From JBFLYN01 sp040756655 (GTDB taxonomy: Bacteria > Bacillota > Sulfobacillia > UBA8153), in contig JBFLYN010000033.1 in NCBI GenBank assembly GCA_040756655.1, positions 1-38,979 of the forward strand: a stretch of 38,979 nt of DNA. The letters run 5' to 3'. The notes beneath the pieces were generated by a model. The model did not search any database and was not told where the DNA came from. It saw nothing but the letters and a program-made list of their open reading frames with translations. Both the position numbers and the translations under genes were made by a program. This document shows, piece by piece, positions 1 through 8,332 of this stretch (its first letter is position 1; each line of letters begins with the position of its first letter).

Positions 1-145
1 GCGGTCGCTCCTCCCAGGGCACCTGGTCCAATCCCTTGCTCAGCATGGTGTTGACACTCCGGTAACTATAGGCACCCAAGGCCACCGCCCGGGCGCAGGC
101 GGCCTCCAGCCGGGCCGGGGTATAGCGTATCCAGACCACTAATTC
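1..145 (-). pseudogene. istA: IS21-family transposase IstA, C-terminal fragment
   Basis: Leftward translation gives a segment containing ARLEAACARAVALGAYSYR, which matches the region near the C-terminus of IS21-family IstA transposases, whose DDE catalytic core lies further upstream. An in-frame TAG at 146-148 closes the frame on the 5' side, so there is no start and no catalytic core. The remaining C-terminus is outside the window. It is a remnant left by an internal deletion of the element, not a functional transposase. Confidence 0.75.
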
Positions 146-162
146 CTACCAACTCACCAAAA

Positions 163-277
163 GTGGTCGGTTTTCTCCGGAATGAGTGGTCGCTTTAGTC
201 CGGAATGGCTGGTCGATTTCCTCCGGAATCGGTGGTCGGTTTCCTCCGGAACGGGTGGTCGCTTTGCTCCGGAATAT
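163..277. repeat. Five tandem 23-bp IS21 terminal repeats
   Basis: Five direct copies start at 163, 186, 209, 232 and 255, each exactly 23 bases apart. Each reads (g/c)tggtcg(g/c/a)ttt followed by a variable pair and tccggaa. Multiple terminal direct repeats of this sort are transposase-binding sites at IS21-family ends. The variable positions sit in the middle and the last two or three bases of each unit. Confidence 0.85.
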
Positions 278-280
278 GCA

Positions 281-792
281 ATATTATGCTTTTTTGCAAT
301 TCTACTGATCTCCTTAATGGGCTGTATTACACCCGTTTCATTATTTGCATGCATGACAGAAATAAGAATTGTACTATCTGTAATCAGCTGCTCTATCTCC
401 TCTGGTGAAACCTGACCATCGGAATCTACACCGACATACGATATCACAGCACCCTGTTTTCTTAAAAAATCACAGGGCTTACTGACTGCCGGATGTTCAA
501 TCTGTGTTGTAATGATGTGATTGCCTTTCCCTCTTAAGGCATAGTAAACACCTTTTATGGCGTAATTGTTGGCTTCGCTACCGCCACTGGTAAACACAAT
601 TTCACTAGGTTTGCAGTCAAGCAACTTTGCAACCTGGGTTCTGGCATTTTCATAAGCCTCTTTTGCAGGTACACCTGCCCAGTGGCCTGAAGATGGGTTG
701 CCATAATAATCTGACAGAAATGGCCTCATAGCATCTGCCACTTCCTAAGCAATCGGGGTACTGGCGTTATAATCTAAATAGATCTTTTGAAT
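281..792 (-). pseudogene. Cysteine desulfurase (NifS/IscS-like), broken N-terminal part
   Basis: The leftward frame encodes the N-terminal ~165 residues of a class V aminotransferase-fold cysteine desulfurase: IYLDYNASTP at the start, GNPSSGHW, FTSGGSEANN (PLP-phosphate loop), and VMHANNETG. Three defects are visible. An in-frame TAG at 745-747 interrupts the protein right after the DYNASTPIA region. The first in-frame codon where Met is expected is ATT (790-792). The IS21 end at 280 removes the Lys-containing C-terminal half. The segment is clearly more AT-rich than its surroundings, suggesting foreign origin. It abuts and slightly overlaps the 3' end of the DUF4097 gene, so it probably arrived by recombination. 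Confidence 0.85.
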
Positions 793-1450
793 TTGGTGGT
801 GGCAAGGTGGTAGGTACCCCCGGGCACGGGCAGGAACCTGGCGGTGATATGGCCGGTGACCACCTTGACGCTGAGTTCCTGCACGGGCCCTTTGGTATCC
901 ACGTCCACTGTACCGGTGACATTGCTGATGGTGACCGGGCCCGTGACACCGCTGACCTCAATGGCTCCGGTTACGTTGTTGACCTTGACCCCGAACCCAT
1001 CCGGCACCAGCACCCGGTAGTCCACCGAGCTGTTATTGGGCCAGCGGTTGCCGGGTTCGGTAATCACCTTGATCTCGTTAGGTCCCGCCTCTACCTGCAC
1101 CTGCAGAAGTTCCAGCACCTGCCGGGTCTGTGCGGCTGTACCCCGGGCCCGCTTGACGGCGGTGATCTCCACCTGGCCGGGGGCACCTGTTTCTACGGTC
1201 ACTCGTCCGGCTACATGGGCCAGGCCAAGGTGTCGGCAGTTCCCACCGGTATGGTCGTGGTGTACGTTTCGGTGTCTTCGTTTCCCAGGCCGGGGAAGCT
1301 CGTGGATCCCGGCCACAAGTTCCAAACACCCTCTAGGTTGCCCAGCCATGCCAAGGCGTGGGTGCCCAGCCAGGTGGCTACACTGACCGGCGCCGCGGTG
1401 ACGAGCAGGGTGAGTATGACTACACCGAGCCACCCTCTAAGAAGTTTCAC
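774..1450 (-). pseudogene. DUF4097-type adhesin-like protein, single frameshift
   Basis: A GTG start at 1450 behind AGGGAGG gives a signal-anchor N-terminus (MKLLRGWLGVVILTLLVTA). This frame stops near 1213, but the next frame continues with repeated short beta-strand units such as VTGAIEVSGVTG and VTGTVDVDTKG, typical of DUF4097 putative adhesins with a right-handed beta-helix-like repeat. One missing base near 1213-1225 reconciles the two. Total length implies about 225 residues. The last codons run directly into the AT-rich cysteine desulfurase remnant, so the native C-terminus may be lost. It is the last gene of the sigma/anti-sigma operon and probably an exported or membrane-anchored envelope protein. 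The frameshift could be a sequence error. Confidence 0.6.
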
Positions 1451-1470
1451 GGCATGACCTCCCTGAGTCC

Positions 1471-2394
1471 TTATGCAACGTTGCCCGGCCCGGGGTTGGG
1501 ATTCGGGTTACCCTGGGGCCGGGCGGGAAACCACGGGCGCCCGCTGCCGAACTTGGACATGAGCACTGCTCCGGTACCTACCAAGGATAGGCCCACCGAC
1601 ACCATCCAGCCCACCATGGGGATGGCTGTGACCACCCCGATGATCGCGGACCCCACCAGCAGTGACCAGGCCGGGCTAAGCGCCGTGGAGTCGCGGATCA
1701 AGTTGAGTATGCGGCCGCCAAAGAACAGGCTGAGACCCACGTAACCCATGAACCGCGCGAAGATGGCGGCCAGGAGCAGACCAAGAGCTACCGGTATGCC
1801 GACGATGGTGATGGCAAATAGGACCATAGCGGGTCCCAGCAGGGTAAAGGCGGCCAGACCCCATAGAGCGCTGCGGGCAGGCTCGGCCTCGATGGCGCCT
1901 GCAACTACCTGCACCGGGCGGGGCGCCAGGGCCAGGAACACCAGGGCCAGGGCGAACAGCCCGGCCACGTAGAACACCCGGAATGTACCGGTTGCCCATG
2001 GATGGAACCGGATGTTGAGGCCGCCCATCCGGGGTAGGTTCCTGATGCCTGCCCCCACCGACACCGCGGTGACACCGCCGCGGACCTGGGCCCCAGGGGC
2101 ACGCTGCAGCTCCCCGCCGATGGTCACCACTTGTCCCGAAACCACCGCTTGGGGACCTAGGATCACGCCCCCCAGGATGGCCACGGCGTCGCCCGTCACG
2201 GTGCCGTACACGGTAACCGAACCTCCGATGGCCACCACGTTCCCCTGCACTCGCGTTTCCGCGGGAATGGTCACATCTCCCAAGATCTTGACAACATCCT
2301 GCATGACCTGCTCTTGCGCCCAGGTCGCCGCCGCCAGGGCCATCGTGGCCAGAAGGACGCCGGCAAACCATGCTGCTTTGGCTCTTTTGCTCAC
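1471..2394 (-). CDS. Bactofilin-like (polymer-forming) membrane protein
   Basis: This protein of 307 residues has a cleavable-looking signal peptide ending near ATWAQ (about residue 26). Residues ~35-110 carry repeated short beta-helix units (GNVVAIGGSVTVYG, GDAVAILGGVILG, VVTIGGEL) as in bactofilin/polymer-forming cytoskeletal domains. Four or five hydrophobic segments follow between ~135 and 285, then a Pro/Gly/Asn-rich tail. Similar proteins are common in Firmicutes beside ECF sigma/anti-sigma pairs and are uncharacterised; a role in envelope stress or surface organisation is inference. The start overlaps the stop of the anti-sigma gene by four bases, so translation is probably coupled. 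Confidence 0.75.
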   Translation of the reverse strand: MSKRAKAAWFAGVLLATMALAAATWAQEQVMQDVVKILGDVTIPAETRVQGNVVAIGGSVTVYGTVTGDAVAILGGVILGPQAVVSGQVVTIGGELQRAPGAQVRGGVTAVSVGAGIRNLPRMGGLNIRFHPWATGTFRVFYVAGLFALALVFLALAPRPVQVVAGAIEAEPARSALWGLAAFTLLGPAMVLFAITIVGIPVALGLLLAAIFARFMGYVGLSLFFGGRILNLIRDSTALSPAWSLLVGSAIIGVVTAIPMVGWMVSVGLSLVGTGAVLMSKFGSGRPWFPARPQGNPNPNPGPGNVA

Positions 2395-2984
2395 CTGTCG
2401 AACACCTCATTTCTGTGGTCCAGGACCCAGGAAGCTACCCAGGCTTCCAAGACTAAAAGCACCAGCCCGGCGAAGAGGAGCACCGGTGCCGGGACTCTAA
2501 GCACCACCATGTACAGGCCGCGCAGGACTGGTTCCACCGCCGACCACAGGGTCAGCCACCACCCGGGCACTCGGGCCGTCAACCCGGCGGCCAGAGCCGG
2601 TAGCGGGTTAATGAGGCCGGTAACAGCCAAGTTCCACACAAACAGCCTGGCCAGTATGAAAAGCATGGCCGCTGCACCCACCAGAGCCATGACTCCGCCG
2701 GTGGCCAGCACCGCCAGGAACCACGGAGGAGTCGTACTGGGGACAGTGGGGGACCACCACACCGGCTCGGCGCTCACCGCGGCCATGAGGGAGCCGGTAA
2801 GGTCCGCGGCCGGGCTGTCCAGTACCGCTTCAGTCGCCGCCTGCTCCAGCGCCCGCAGTTCCGCCAGCTCTTTGGTACAGGCGGGACAGCCGGACAGGTG
2901 AGCCTCAAGGTGCTGGCGCGCCCGGGCCGGGGCCGACCCGTCCAGGTAGGCCCAAAACCACTTTCTAGCAGCACTGCAGCTCAC
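2391..2984 (-). CDS. Zinc-finger anti-sigma factor
   Basis: The 197-residue product has an N-terminal ZAS/zf-HC2 domain with HLEAHLSGCPAC, the His-x3-Cys-x2-Cys zinc signature, around residues 26-37. Three hydrophobic segments follow (~residues 88-112, 118-140, 160-190), placing the C-terminal part in the membrane. This is the usual layout of an anti-sigma factor that holds an ECF sigma factor at the membrane. It overlaps the 3' end of the sigma gene by four bases and is itself overlapped by the bactofilin-like gene, so the trio is one translationally coupled operon. The signal it senses is unknown. Confidence 0.85.
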   Translation of the reverse strand: MSCSAARKWFWAYLDGSAPARARQHLEAHLSGCPACTKELAELRALEQAATEAVLDSPAADLTGSLMAAVSAEPVWWSPTVPSTTPPWFLAVLATGGVMALVGAAAMLFILARLFVWNLAVTGLINPLPALAAGLTARVPGWWLTLWSAVEPVLRGLYMVVLRVPAPVLLFAGLVLLVLEAWVASWVLDHRNEVFDR

Positions 2985-3551
2985 GTTACCACCTCCCTCT
3001 CCATCACCAGGCGGCTGGAGAGCGCCTGCTGGAGCATGCGCCGGGCCCGGTACATGCGGTTTTTCACCACCGTCATGGGCAGTCCTAGTGTGTCCGCTAT
3101 CTCCTGGTAACTCAGGCCTTCCCCGTGCCTGAGGACCAGTAATACCTTGTACTGGGGCGGCAGGTCACGTATGGCCAGGGCGGTCCGGGACTCCAGCTCG
3201 CGCTTTTGGTAGACATCCTCGGGCCCCGGGGAAGACAGCCCCAGCACCCGCTCATCCCAGACCACCTCGGCCTTCTGCTTTCTCAGCTGGTCACGGCACA
3301 GGTTCGCGGTGGTCTTGAGAAGCCAGTTCCGGAAGCTGCCGGGTTGCCTCAGGCCCGGGCAGGGCCCGCCAGGCCCGGAGGAAGGCCGCCTGCACGGCAT
3401 CCTCGGCTGCCGGACGATGTCCCAAAAGGTGCCAGGCCAACCGCATGGCTCCCTGCTGGTGGCGCAGCACCAGTCCGGCGAAGGCCTGCCCCTCGCCACG
3501 CAGGCACGCTTCGATGTCGCGGCTGTCGGGGTCCAGGGTGGCTCCGGTCAA
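2981..3551 (-). pseudogene. ECF-family RNA polymerase sigma factor, one-base frameshift
   Basis: Region 2 is read from a TTG at 3551 behind GGAGGAG (IEACLRGEGQAFAGLVLRH, then EDAVQAAFLRAWRALPG). The rest is in another frame: FRNWLLKTTANLCRDQL and region 4 with LPPQYKVLLVLRHGEGLSY and the helix-turn-helix EIADTLGLPMTVVKNRMY. Removing one G from the GGG run near 3352-3354 restores a continuous protein of about 189 residues, normal for sigma-70 group 4. It heads the operon with its anti-sigma factor. Because the lesion is a single base in a G run and all domains are otherwise well preserved, a base-calling error is as likely as a true mutation. Confidence 0.8.
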
Positions 3552-3656
3552 GCAGGCTCCTCCTCTCTGACCTTCCAGCCGTGACCGCAGGCAAAAAGTC
3601 TGAAGGCCAGGCAAGATTGTGCTGGTGGTTGGTGGGGCCAAGGATCCACCGGGTTA

Positions 3657-5015
3657 CTACGCGCCGACCGGCGGTACTACCTGCAGGCGGGGTTCGGGTA
3701 GGCGCCAGGCGCTGGCTACCCCGGCGGCGACCAGTAGGGCAGTGACCAGGAAGAGGGCTGGGTAGGAAGTCAGGCGCAAGAGCACGCCACCGGCCACCGG
3801 CAGCGCGCCCAGTGGGGCCGAGAGCGTGTTCATGAGCCCGATGTAAGTGGGGCGGGTGCCGTCGTCCACTATGTCCAGGAGGTAGTTGGTAAAACCCATC
3901 CACATGCCCCCAAAACACGCCCCCAGCGTGGCAAAGAGGAGGAGGTGCAAAAAAAAGCCCGCTGGGGCCAGCGGGGTGCCCACCAGCCAGCGCGAGGCCA
4001 GGGCGTATAGCGGTACTGTCAGCTGGACCACCGACATGACCTGCAGGAGCCTGCGGTTGCCGCAGCGGTCCGCCAGGTTACCCCAAAGGACGCCGCCGAT
4101 GATGTTGCCTGTCATCTGCGCCGACACGAACACTCCCACAACGCTGGGAGCAAACCCCAGTTCCAGGCGGCTGTGGACGATATAGAAGGGCAGTGAGAGC
4201 ATGTACGTGCTCATGAGCACGCGGGCAAACATCATCTGCCTAAACCTTGGGTTGGCCCGGAAGGCTGCCGGCAGGCCCTGCAAATATGCACGCAATGACG
4301 CGGGGGATGCCTGTCCGGGCGGCTCCCGCAAGAGGCACGTAGCAGCCAAGGAGCAGGAAAGGAAGACGAGGCCGCAACCAAAGACCATAGCGTAATTGCC
4401 GGGATACCCGGGGACCGGGCGGGCCAGGAGCTCCCGGATGATGAAACCGGCGGCAAAGGCGCCGAAGCCGCCCGCGCACTGCATGGTCCCCAGCAGGCGC
4501 CCGCGACGGTCGGGCGGGATGCTTCGGGCCAGGATGTCGGTCCAGGGTACTCCGCTGACCCCGTCCGACAGCGCCAGCATGGCCAGGGCCACGAAGAACA
4601 CGACCAGGGCCGCCCCGGGGTGCCGGGGGGTCACCAACCCGGCCGTGAGGGCCAGTGCCAGCACCGTGAGGCGGTTGATGAGGCCTCCCACCACCAGCAG
4701 GGGCTTTTTGCGGGAAAGCCCCTGGGCGATCCCGGCGATGAATACCTGGGGCAAGAGGTAGCCTGCATTGCGCACAGTGGTCACCATGCCGATGAGCACG
4801 GGTGAAGAGGTAAGCGTGCTCACAAAAGACGGCAACACCGTGGCGCTCTCGATGAACGATGAACCCACGTAGAAGAAACTGCCATCAAGGACCAGGCACC
4901 GGTAGTTCCAGGAAAGGTCAGAAAGCTTACCGTTCTTGTGCCGCCTCGCCAGGGCCGTGCCGCTCCGGACAGGTTGCCCGGACACCCACCTACCACCTTT
5001 ACGGGCAGGATCCAT
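3657..5015 (-). CDS. MFS transporter
   Basis: The 452-residue product has about twelve hydrophobic segments beginning near residue 45 and a cytoplasmic loop with PPDRRGRLLG in the middle, as in Major Facilitator Superfamily permeases. It resembles the uncharacterised Firmicute MFS branch with a GxDG-type first helix (LVLDGSFFYVGSSF). Substrate cannot be predicted. The N-terminal ~30 basic residues (to HKNGKLSDLSWNYR) are atypical; no good ribosome binding site precedes the ATG at 5015, and a GTG at 4985 is an alternative start. It is followed about 100 bases downstream by the sigma operon in the same direction but is probably independent. Confidence 0.8.
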   Translation of the reverse strand: MDPARKGGRWVSGQPVRSGTALARRHKNGKLSDLSWNYRCLVLDGSFFYVGSSFIESATVLPSFVSTLTSSPVLIGMVTTVRNAGYLLPQVFIAGIAQGLSRKKPLLVVGGLINRLTVLALALTAGLVTPRHPGAALVVFFVALAMLALSDGVSGVPWTDILARSIPPDRRGRLLGTMQCAGGFGAFAAGFIIRELLARPVPGYPGNYAMVFGCGLVFLSCSLAATCLLREPPGQASPASLRAYLQGLPAAFRANPRFRQMMFARVLMSTYMLSLPFYIVHSRLELGFAPSVVGVFVSAQMTGNIIGGVLWGNLADRCGNRRLLQVMSVVQLTVPLYALASRWLVGTPLAPAGFFLHLLLFATLGACFGGMWMGFTNYLLDIVDDGTRPTYIGLMNTLSAPLGALPVAGGVLLRLTSYPALFLVTALLVAAGVASAWRLPEPRLQVVPPVGA

Positions 5016-5347
5016 CCAAGGAAAGAGTCTAGCACAAAGAACGGGCCCCTACAAGATGCGCTTGACCCTTCCTCGACCAGTACCAGCAGCGGACACAAAC
5101 CTCTGCTGCACAGCTGCTCTAACCAGCCCCAGACCACATCGGGAGCTGGTAACGGTGCTGTCTATCACCCGGTTCAACGCAAGGGAATCGCCGTTGCCCG
5201 GCAACTTGCCGCCCGGCGAACACAAGTTTGTAACCTGGCCCAACCCCTGGGAAAAAGGGGGGGCTGGGCGCAGCGACAACTGCCACATGGTCAGGGCTCA
5301 CAGGCCAAGAGCGGTTTTGTTTATACTGCCCCAGAGAGGGTGCTCTG
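5016..5347. other. Intergenic region, no gene recognised
   Basis: This 332-base stretch lies between the divergent MFS and acetyltransferase genes. Overlapping frames on both strands are open by GC bias but give no recognisable protein. A TATACT hexamer around 5318-5323 could be a -10 element for the rightward acetyltransferase gene, but no matching -35 is visible. It presumably holds the promoters of both flanking genes. Confidence 0.4.
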
Positions 5348-6157
5348 GTGCCCGCACGTCTATTGGACCCTGCAGGGTACCCCAGTGCCATCCAGTTATG
5401 CCAGTGGTCCACCGCACACAACGTGATCCTCCTGGCCAACCTGGTCCATCTGCCCACCGACCGCGGGTTGGTCGACTTCTGGGGTCATTTCAGCCCCAGG
5501 GGCGACCTGGTGGGAGTCCTCCTGCGCTGCCATACTCTGGTTCTATCACTGCGAAGCCCCAGGGCTGCCCCGGACGGTTGGCGCCTGTTGTCGGTGCGTC
5601 TGGACACCGTACGGTGGTTCTGAATGGCCCCCGCGAAGCAACCCTGGCAATAACCGAAGCGCTTGCCAGCTATCACACCACGCTGAGTGCGCCCGTCCCT
5701 CTCCGCTTCCGCCCGGCCATGCCTTCCGGCTACCCGGCCTGCACCCGAAGGACTCAGGTGTGGGTGCGCCGCGCTGCTTGGCCTGACGTTTCCCAGCTTA
5801 CCGCTCTCTATGCCACTGCGCCGTCCGTTGCGGCGGAGCCAGGAAAGCAGCGCACGTTCCCTTGGCGGCGGGCGTCGCACCTTGGTCGCCGAGGAGAACG
5901 GCACCATAACCGCCTGCGCCCTCACCACGGCGGAACTACCCGGCGTGGCCATGCTGGGCGGGCTTTACGCTACCAGTGCCTCCCGGCAGGCTCTCACGCC
6001 GGTAATTGCCGGCCTCATCCAGTCCCTGGCCGAAGATGGCAAGGTAGCATGCGTGGTGACCCGCGACCATCCTATCGATGAGATCTGCGATGGGTTGGGT
6101 TTCGAAGACCTGGGAGCATGGCTCACCGTCCACCTGGCCAGCAGCGAACCGTCGTGA
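5348..6157 (+). pseudogene. GNAT-family N-acetyltransferase with two compensating frameshifts
   Basis: Starting at GTG 5348 (GAGAGGG upstream), the frame encodes an N-terminal half with HNVILLANLVHLPTDRG and GVLLRCHTLVLS, closing at 5623. An overlapping frame carries on (EATLAITEALASYHTTLS, WPDVSQLTALYATA) until about 5820-5860. Then the original frame resumes with the C-terminal GNAT core (VAEENGTITACALTTAEL, GGLYATSASR, EICDGLGFEDLG). The outer limits are a multiple of three apart, so the two shifts compensate. The acetyl-CoA pyrophosphate loop, normally R/Q-x-x-G-x-G/A, reads SRQALTPVI and has lost its glycines. This looks more decayed than a single read error would explain. Substrate unknown. 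Confidence 0.6.
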
Positions 6158-6464
6158 TATCCGGTCCCGCTGGGCGACCAGTGGTCAACCTGTTCCCTGA
6201 CCCCGGCCGTGCCTTCACCGGGGGTGAACCTCCTCTGGAACCCGGGTCCAGCACCAGATGCTGGGCTGGCGAGTCCGGCCCACCGGCATGTTTCACGCAA
6301 TGCTGTACCCTGCCTCTCGTTTGCCCTGGTCATCGCCAACCGGCGGAGATGGCCGTGATGACACGCTTCCACCCCACGCCATGTTGCCATCATACATTCC
6401 CTGGGTAACAGGTATGAGACGGTCTAGCATGGCTCATGCTCAAGGAGAGGAGGTGTGTATCTGC
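6158..6464. other. Intergenic region with a small hairpin
   Basis: No gene is recognised between the acetyltransferase remnant and the membrane protein. The rightward frame of the downstream gene is open through most of it, but the encoded sequence is low-complexity and lacks membrane character. An inverted repeat CCAGCA/TGCTGG with a five-base loop lies near 6248-6264; it has no T-tract, so it is not a clear terminator. Confidence 0.35.
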
Positions 6465-6920
6465 GTGCGCGACACTGTGTTGCGGGGCGGTGTGGCAGGT
6501 GCAGCCGGCACCGTGGCCCAGGCCGCCCTTAACTGGCTGTGGCTGCTCCTGGGCTGGACAGGTGATACCCTCACTCATTCTTTGGCCCGGACCATCTTCG
6601 TGTTGCCTCCGGCCCAGGAGGTCTTCGGCGGCCAACTGGCGGTGGCCTTGTTTGCCCAGCTACTCATCGGTGGCGTCTACGGTATAGTCCTGGCCCTGAT
6701 CCTGCTTGCTTCCGGCCACGACTTTGCGCTGGTCAAAGGCTGGGTCGCCGGGGCACTCATCGGCATCTTCCACCTGGCCATCGTGCCCTTTATGGCACGC
6801 ATCCCTGTTCCCCAGCCGCTTACCCTGGCCGTCCTTCACCTGCTCGATCACATGGTCTGGGGAGTGGTCACCAGCGCCATCATCGCGGCGCTCTTCCACC
6901 GGGTCCGCCGGGTTGCATGA
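6465..6920 (+). CDS. Small integral membrane protein (YqhR-like)
   Basis: From GTG 6465, behind AGGAGAGGAGG, the product is 151 residues with four hydrophobic segments: GGVAGAAGTVAQAALNWLWL, AVALFAQLLIGGVYGIVLAL, GWVAGALIGIFHLAIVPFMA and HMVWGVVTSAIIAALFH. The frame is open further upstream, but membrane character and the ribosome binding site favour this start. The layout resembles conserved Firmicute membrane proteins of the YqhR type; the function is unknown. No co-transcribed neighbour: the upstream gene is broken and the downstream gene is convergent. Confidence 0.6.
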   Translation: MRDTVLRGGVAGAAGTVAQAALNWLWLLLGWTGDTLTHSLARTIFVLPPAQEVFGGQLAVALFAQLLIGGVYGIVLALILLASGHDFALVKGWVAGALIGIFHLAIVPFMARIPVPQPLTLAVLHLLDHMVWGVVTSAIIAALFHRVRRVA

Positions 6921-7021
6921 GGGTGCACTCCTCGGGGTTGGGCAAGACCTGGGAATAGCAGCAGGAGCCAGCGGCCCCTCCCACCGGAAGAGGCCGCACT
7001 ATCAGCAGGCCATGGAGCCGG

Positions 7022-8332
7022 CTACGATCGGGTACTGATCCCGGCCTCGGAAAGGAGAACGTAGGGTAGCAACATGGATCCCAAGCTCTTCCGTTCTTTG
7101 CTCAGAGCCACCAGGTGGTCCTTGAAAGCATCAAAGCTGTTGATGGAGAACATGCAGTCCTTGACGCGTCCAGTGATCTGGCCGTTTTCCACCTTGTAGC
7201 CCAGCATGATGTTGCCGTTAATCTGACCGCTGTACGGGTTGCCCGACCAGGCGCCCATGAGCCGGTCCACCACGATGCCTTCCTGCATGTCCTTTAGCAT
7301 GGCCTCAAAGCTGGAGTTGCCGCCCTCCACGGACAGGTTGGACAGGTCTATGGTTGGCTGGCTGGATAGGGATGCGCGTTTGCCGTTGCCCGTCGGGCTC
7401 TTCCGCATGGCGGCAGCGGTGCGGAGATCATAGATGAAGTTGGTCAAGACACCACGCTCGATAATGGGGAGCCTCCGGGAGGGCACTCCCTCGTCGTCAA
7501 AGGGGACGGTCCCGACACCGTAGTCCGCCAGGGGATCGTCGTACACGGTGAAACTGGGCGCGGCCACTTCCTCTCCCAGGCACTCGCGCCAGGGGGAGAT
7601 CTCGCGATAGACGGCTTGACCGTTTATGCAGGCCATCAAGGGGCCCAGGCACTCGGACAGCCCTTCTGGTGTCAGGATCACCGGGTACTTCCCGCTGGTC
7701 ACAGGCACGTTGATCCGGCCCGATTGGAACTTGGCAATGACTCCTCGGGCCAAGGCCCCCGGGTCTCCTTCGGCCCGGGCGCTCACCACGTAGTCCCAGG
7801 TGGACAGGAAGTTTTGGGGCTCCACCAACTCCCCGCCACAGACCAGCGCGTACGTGGTTGTGGTGTAGTCGGCATCAAAGCCGGAGCTGTTGATGAGCCT
7901 CACTTCAGACCATGCCCGGTGGACCTGGGCCATGGCCATGACCTTGGGGTCATACTCGTTGAGCATGCCCACCATGGCGCGACCCTGTTCTACCATGGCC
8001 TCCACCGACAGCTTGAGCACATCGTCGTGGTGATTCTTGACGGTGGGAAGCGCCGCGGGCCCCGGGAACAGAAAGCCTCCCTCGGCACCGAACTCCGCCA
8101 CAGCCAGGGCGTTGTCCACCAAGAGCCCCGGGTCGCTCAACCGGGTGGTGGTGGCAAACCCCACCTTACCATCCTTGATCACCCGCAGGGCCACCCCGCC
8201 CAGAACCGTGGTCTGGATGAGCTTGAGGCGGTTGTTCTCAAATTCCACTGGTGTCTGGTGGGAACGCTTGGTGTACACCTCCGCTGACTGGCAGCGGCGC
8301 CCGAGCGCCAGTTCAATGAGTTTTTCCAGCAT
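7022..8332 (-). CDS. pmbA: TldE/PmbA metalloprotease-family protein
   Basis: The 436-residue product begins at ATG 8332, overlapping the tldD stop by one base (TGATG), so translation is coupled. Features of the PmbA/TldE subunit include SAEVYTKRSHQTPVEFENN near the N-terminus, VTSGKYPVILTPEGLSECLG, DDPLADYGVGTVPFDDEGV and RKSPTGNGKRASLS. It lacks the HExxxH zinc motif, as expected for the non-catalytic partner. TldD and TldE form a cytoplasmic heterodimeric protease that degrades unfolded peptides and matures modified peptides such as microcin B17 in enterobacteria. No RiPP precursor or modification gene is visible nearby, so a housekeeping role is more likely. Confidence 0.93.
   Translation of the reverse strand: MLEKLIELALGRRCQSAEVYTKRSHQTPVEFENNRLKLIQTTVLGGVALRVIKDGKVGFATTTRLSDPGLLVDNALAVAEFGAEGGFLFPGPAALPTVKNHHDDVLKLSVEAMVEQGRAMVGMLNEYDPKVMAMAQVHRAWSEVRLINSSGFDADYTTTTYALVCGGELVEPQNFLSTWDYVVSARAEGDPGALARGVIAKFQSGRINVPVTSGKYPVILTPEGLSECLGPLMACINGQAVYREISPWRECLGEEVAAPSFTVYDDPLADYGVGTVPFDDEGVPSRRLPIIERGVLTNFIYDLRTAAAMRKSPTGNGKRASLSSQPTIDLSNLSVEGGNSSFEAMLKDMQEGIVVDRLMGAWSGNPYSGQINGNIMLGYKVENGQITGRVKDCMFSINSFDAFKDHLVALSKERKSLGSMLLPYVLLSEAGISTRS

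Larger units (their letters stand above)
1..280 (-). mobile_element. End of an internally deleted IS21-family element
   Basis: The stretch combines a C-terminal IstA coding fragment (1-145) with five tandem 23-bp repeats (163-277), the usual terminal architecture of IS21-family elements. The likely outer tip is the CA at 279-280, because cysteine desulfurase codons resume immediately beyond it. In an intact element the terminal repeats precede the start of istA; here they sit only about 17 bases from the codons of the IstA C-terminus, so most of istA is missing between them. The element continues beyond the left window edge. Family assignment rests on recognition of the IstA C-terminal sequence and the repeat pattern. 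Confidence 0.75.

Noticed and set aside
163..277. CRISPR array
   Set aside because: The 23-bp units are contiguous without spacers and adjoin an IstA fragment, so they are IS21 end repeats.
745..747. TAG in the cysteine desulfurase as a pyrrolysine codon
   Set aside because: The position normally holds a variable charged residue, no pyl genes are visible, and the gene is broken in two other places.
3340..3360. Programmed frameshift in the ECF sigma gene
   Set aside because: No slippery heptamer with downstream structure was evident and a GGG run explains it as an indel; sigma factors are not known for programmed shifts.
4936..6081. Very long rightward open frame (381 codons) across the MFS 5' end and the acetyltransferase
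   Set aside because: Only its middle (~5590-5830) has acetyltransferase character; the rest overlaps the MFS gene antisense and is Pro/Arg/His-rich. It is open because of GC bias.
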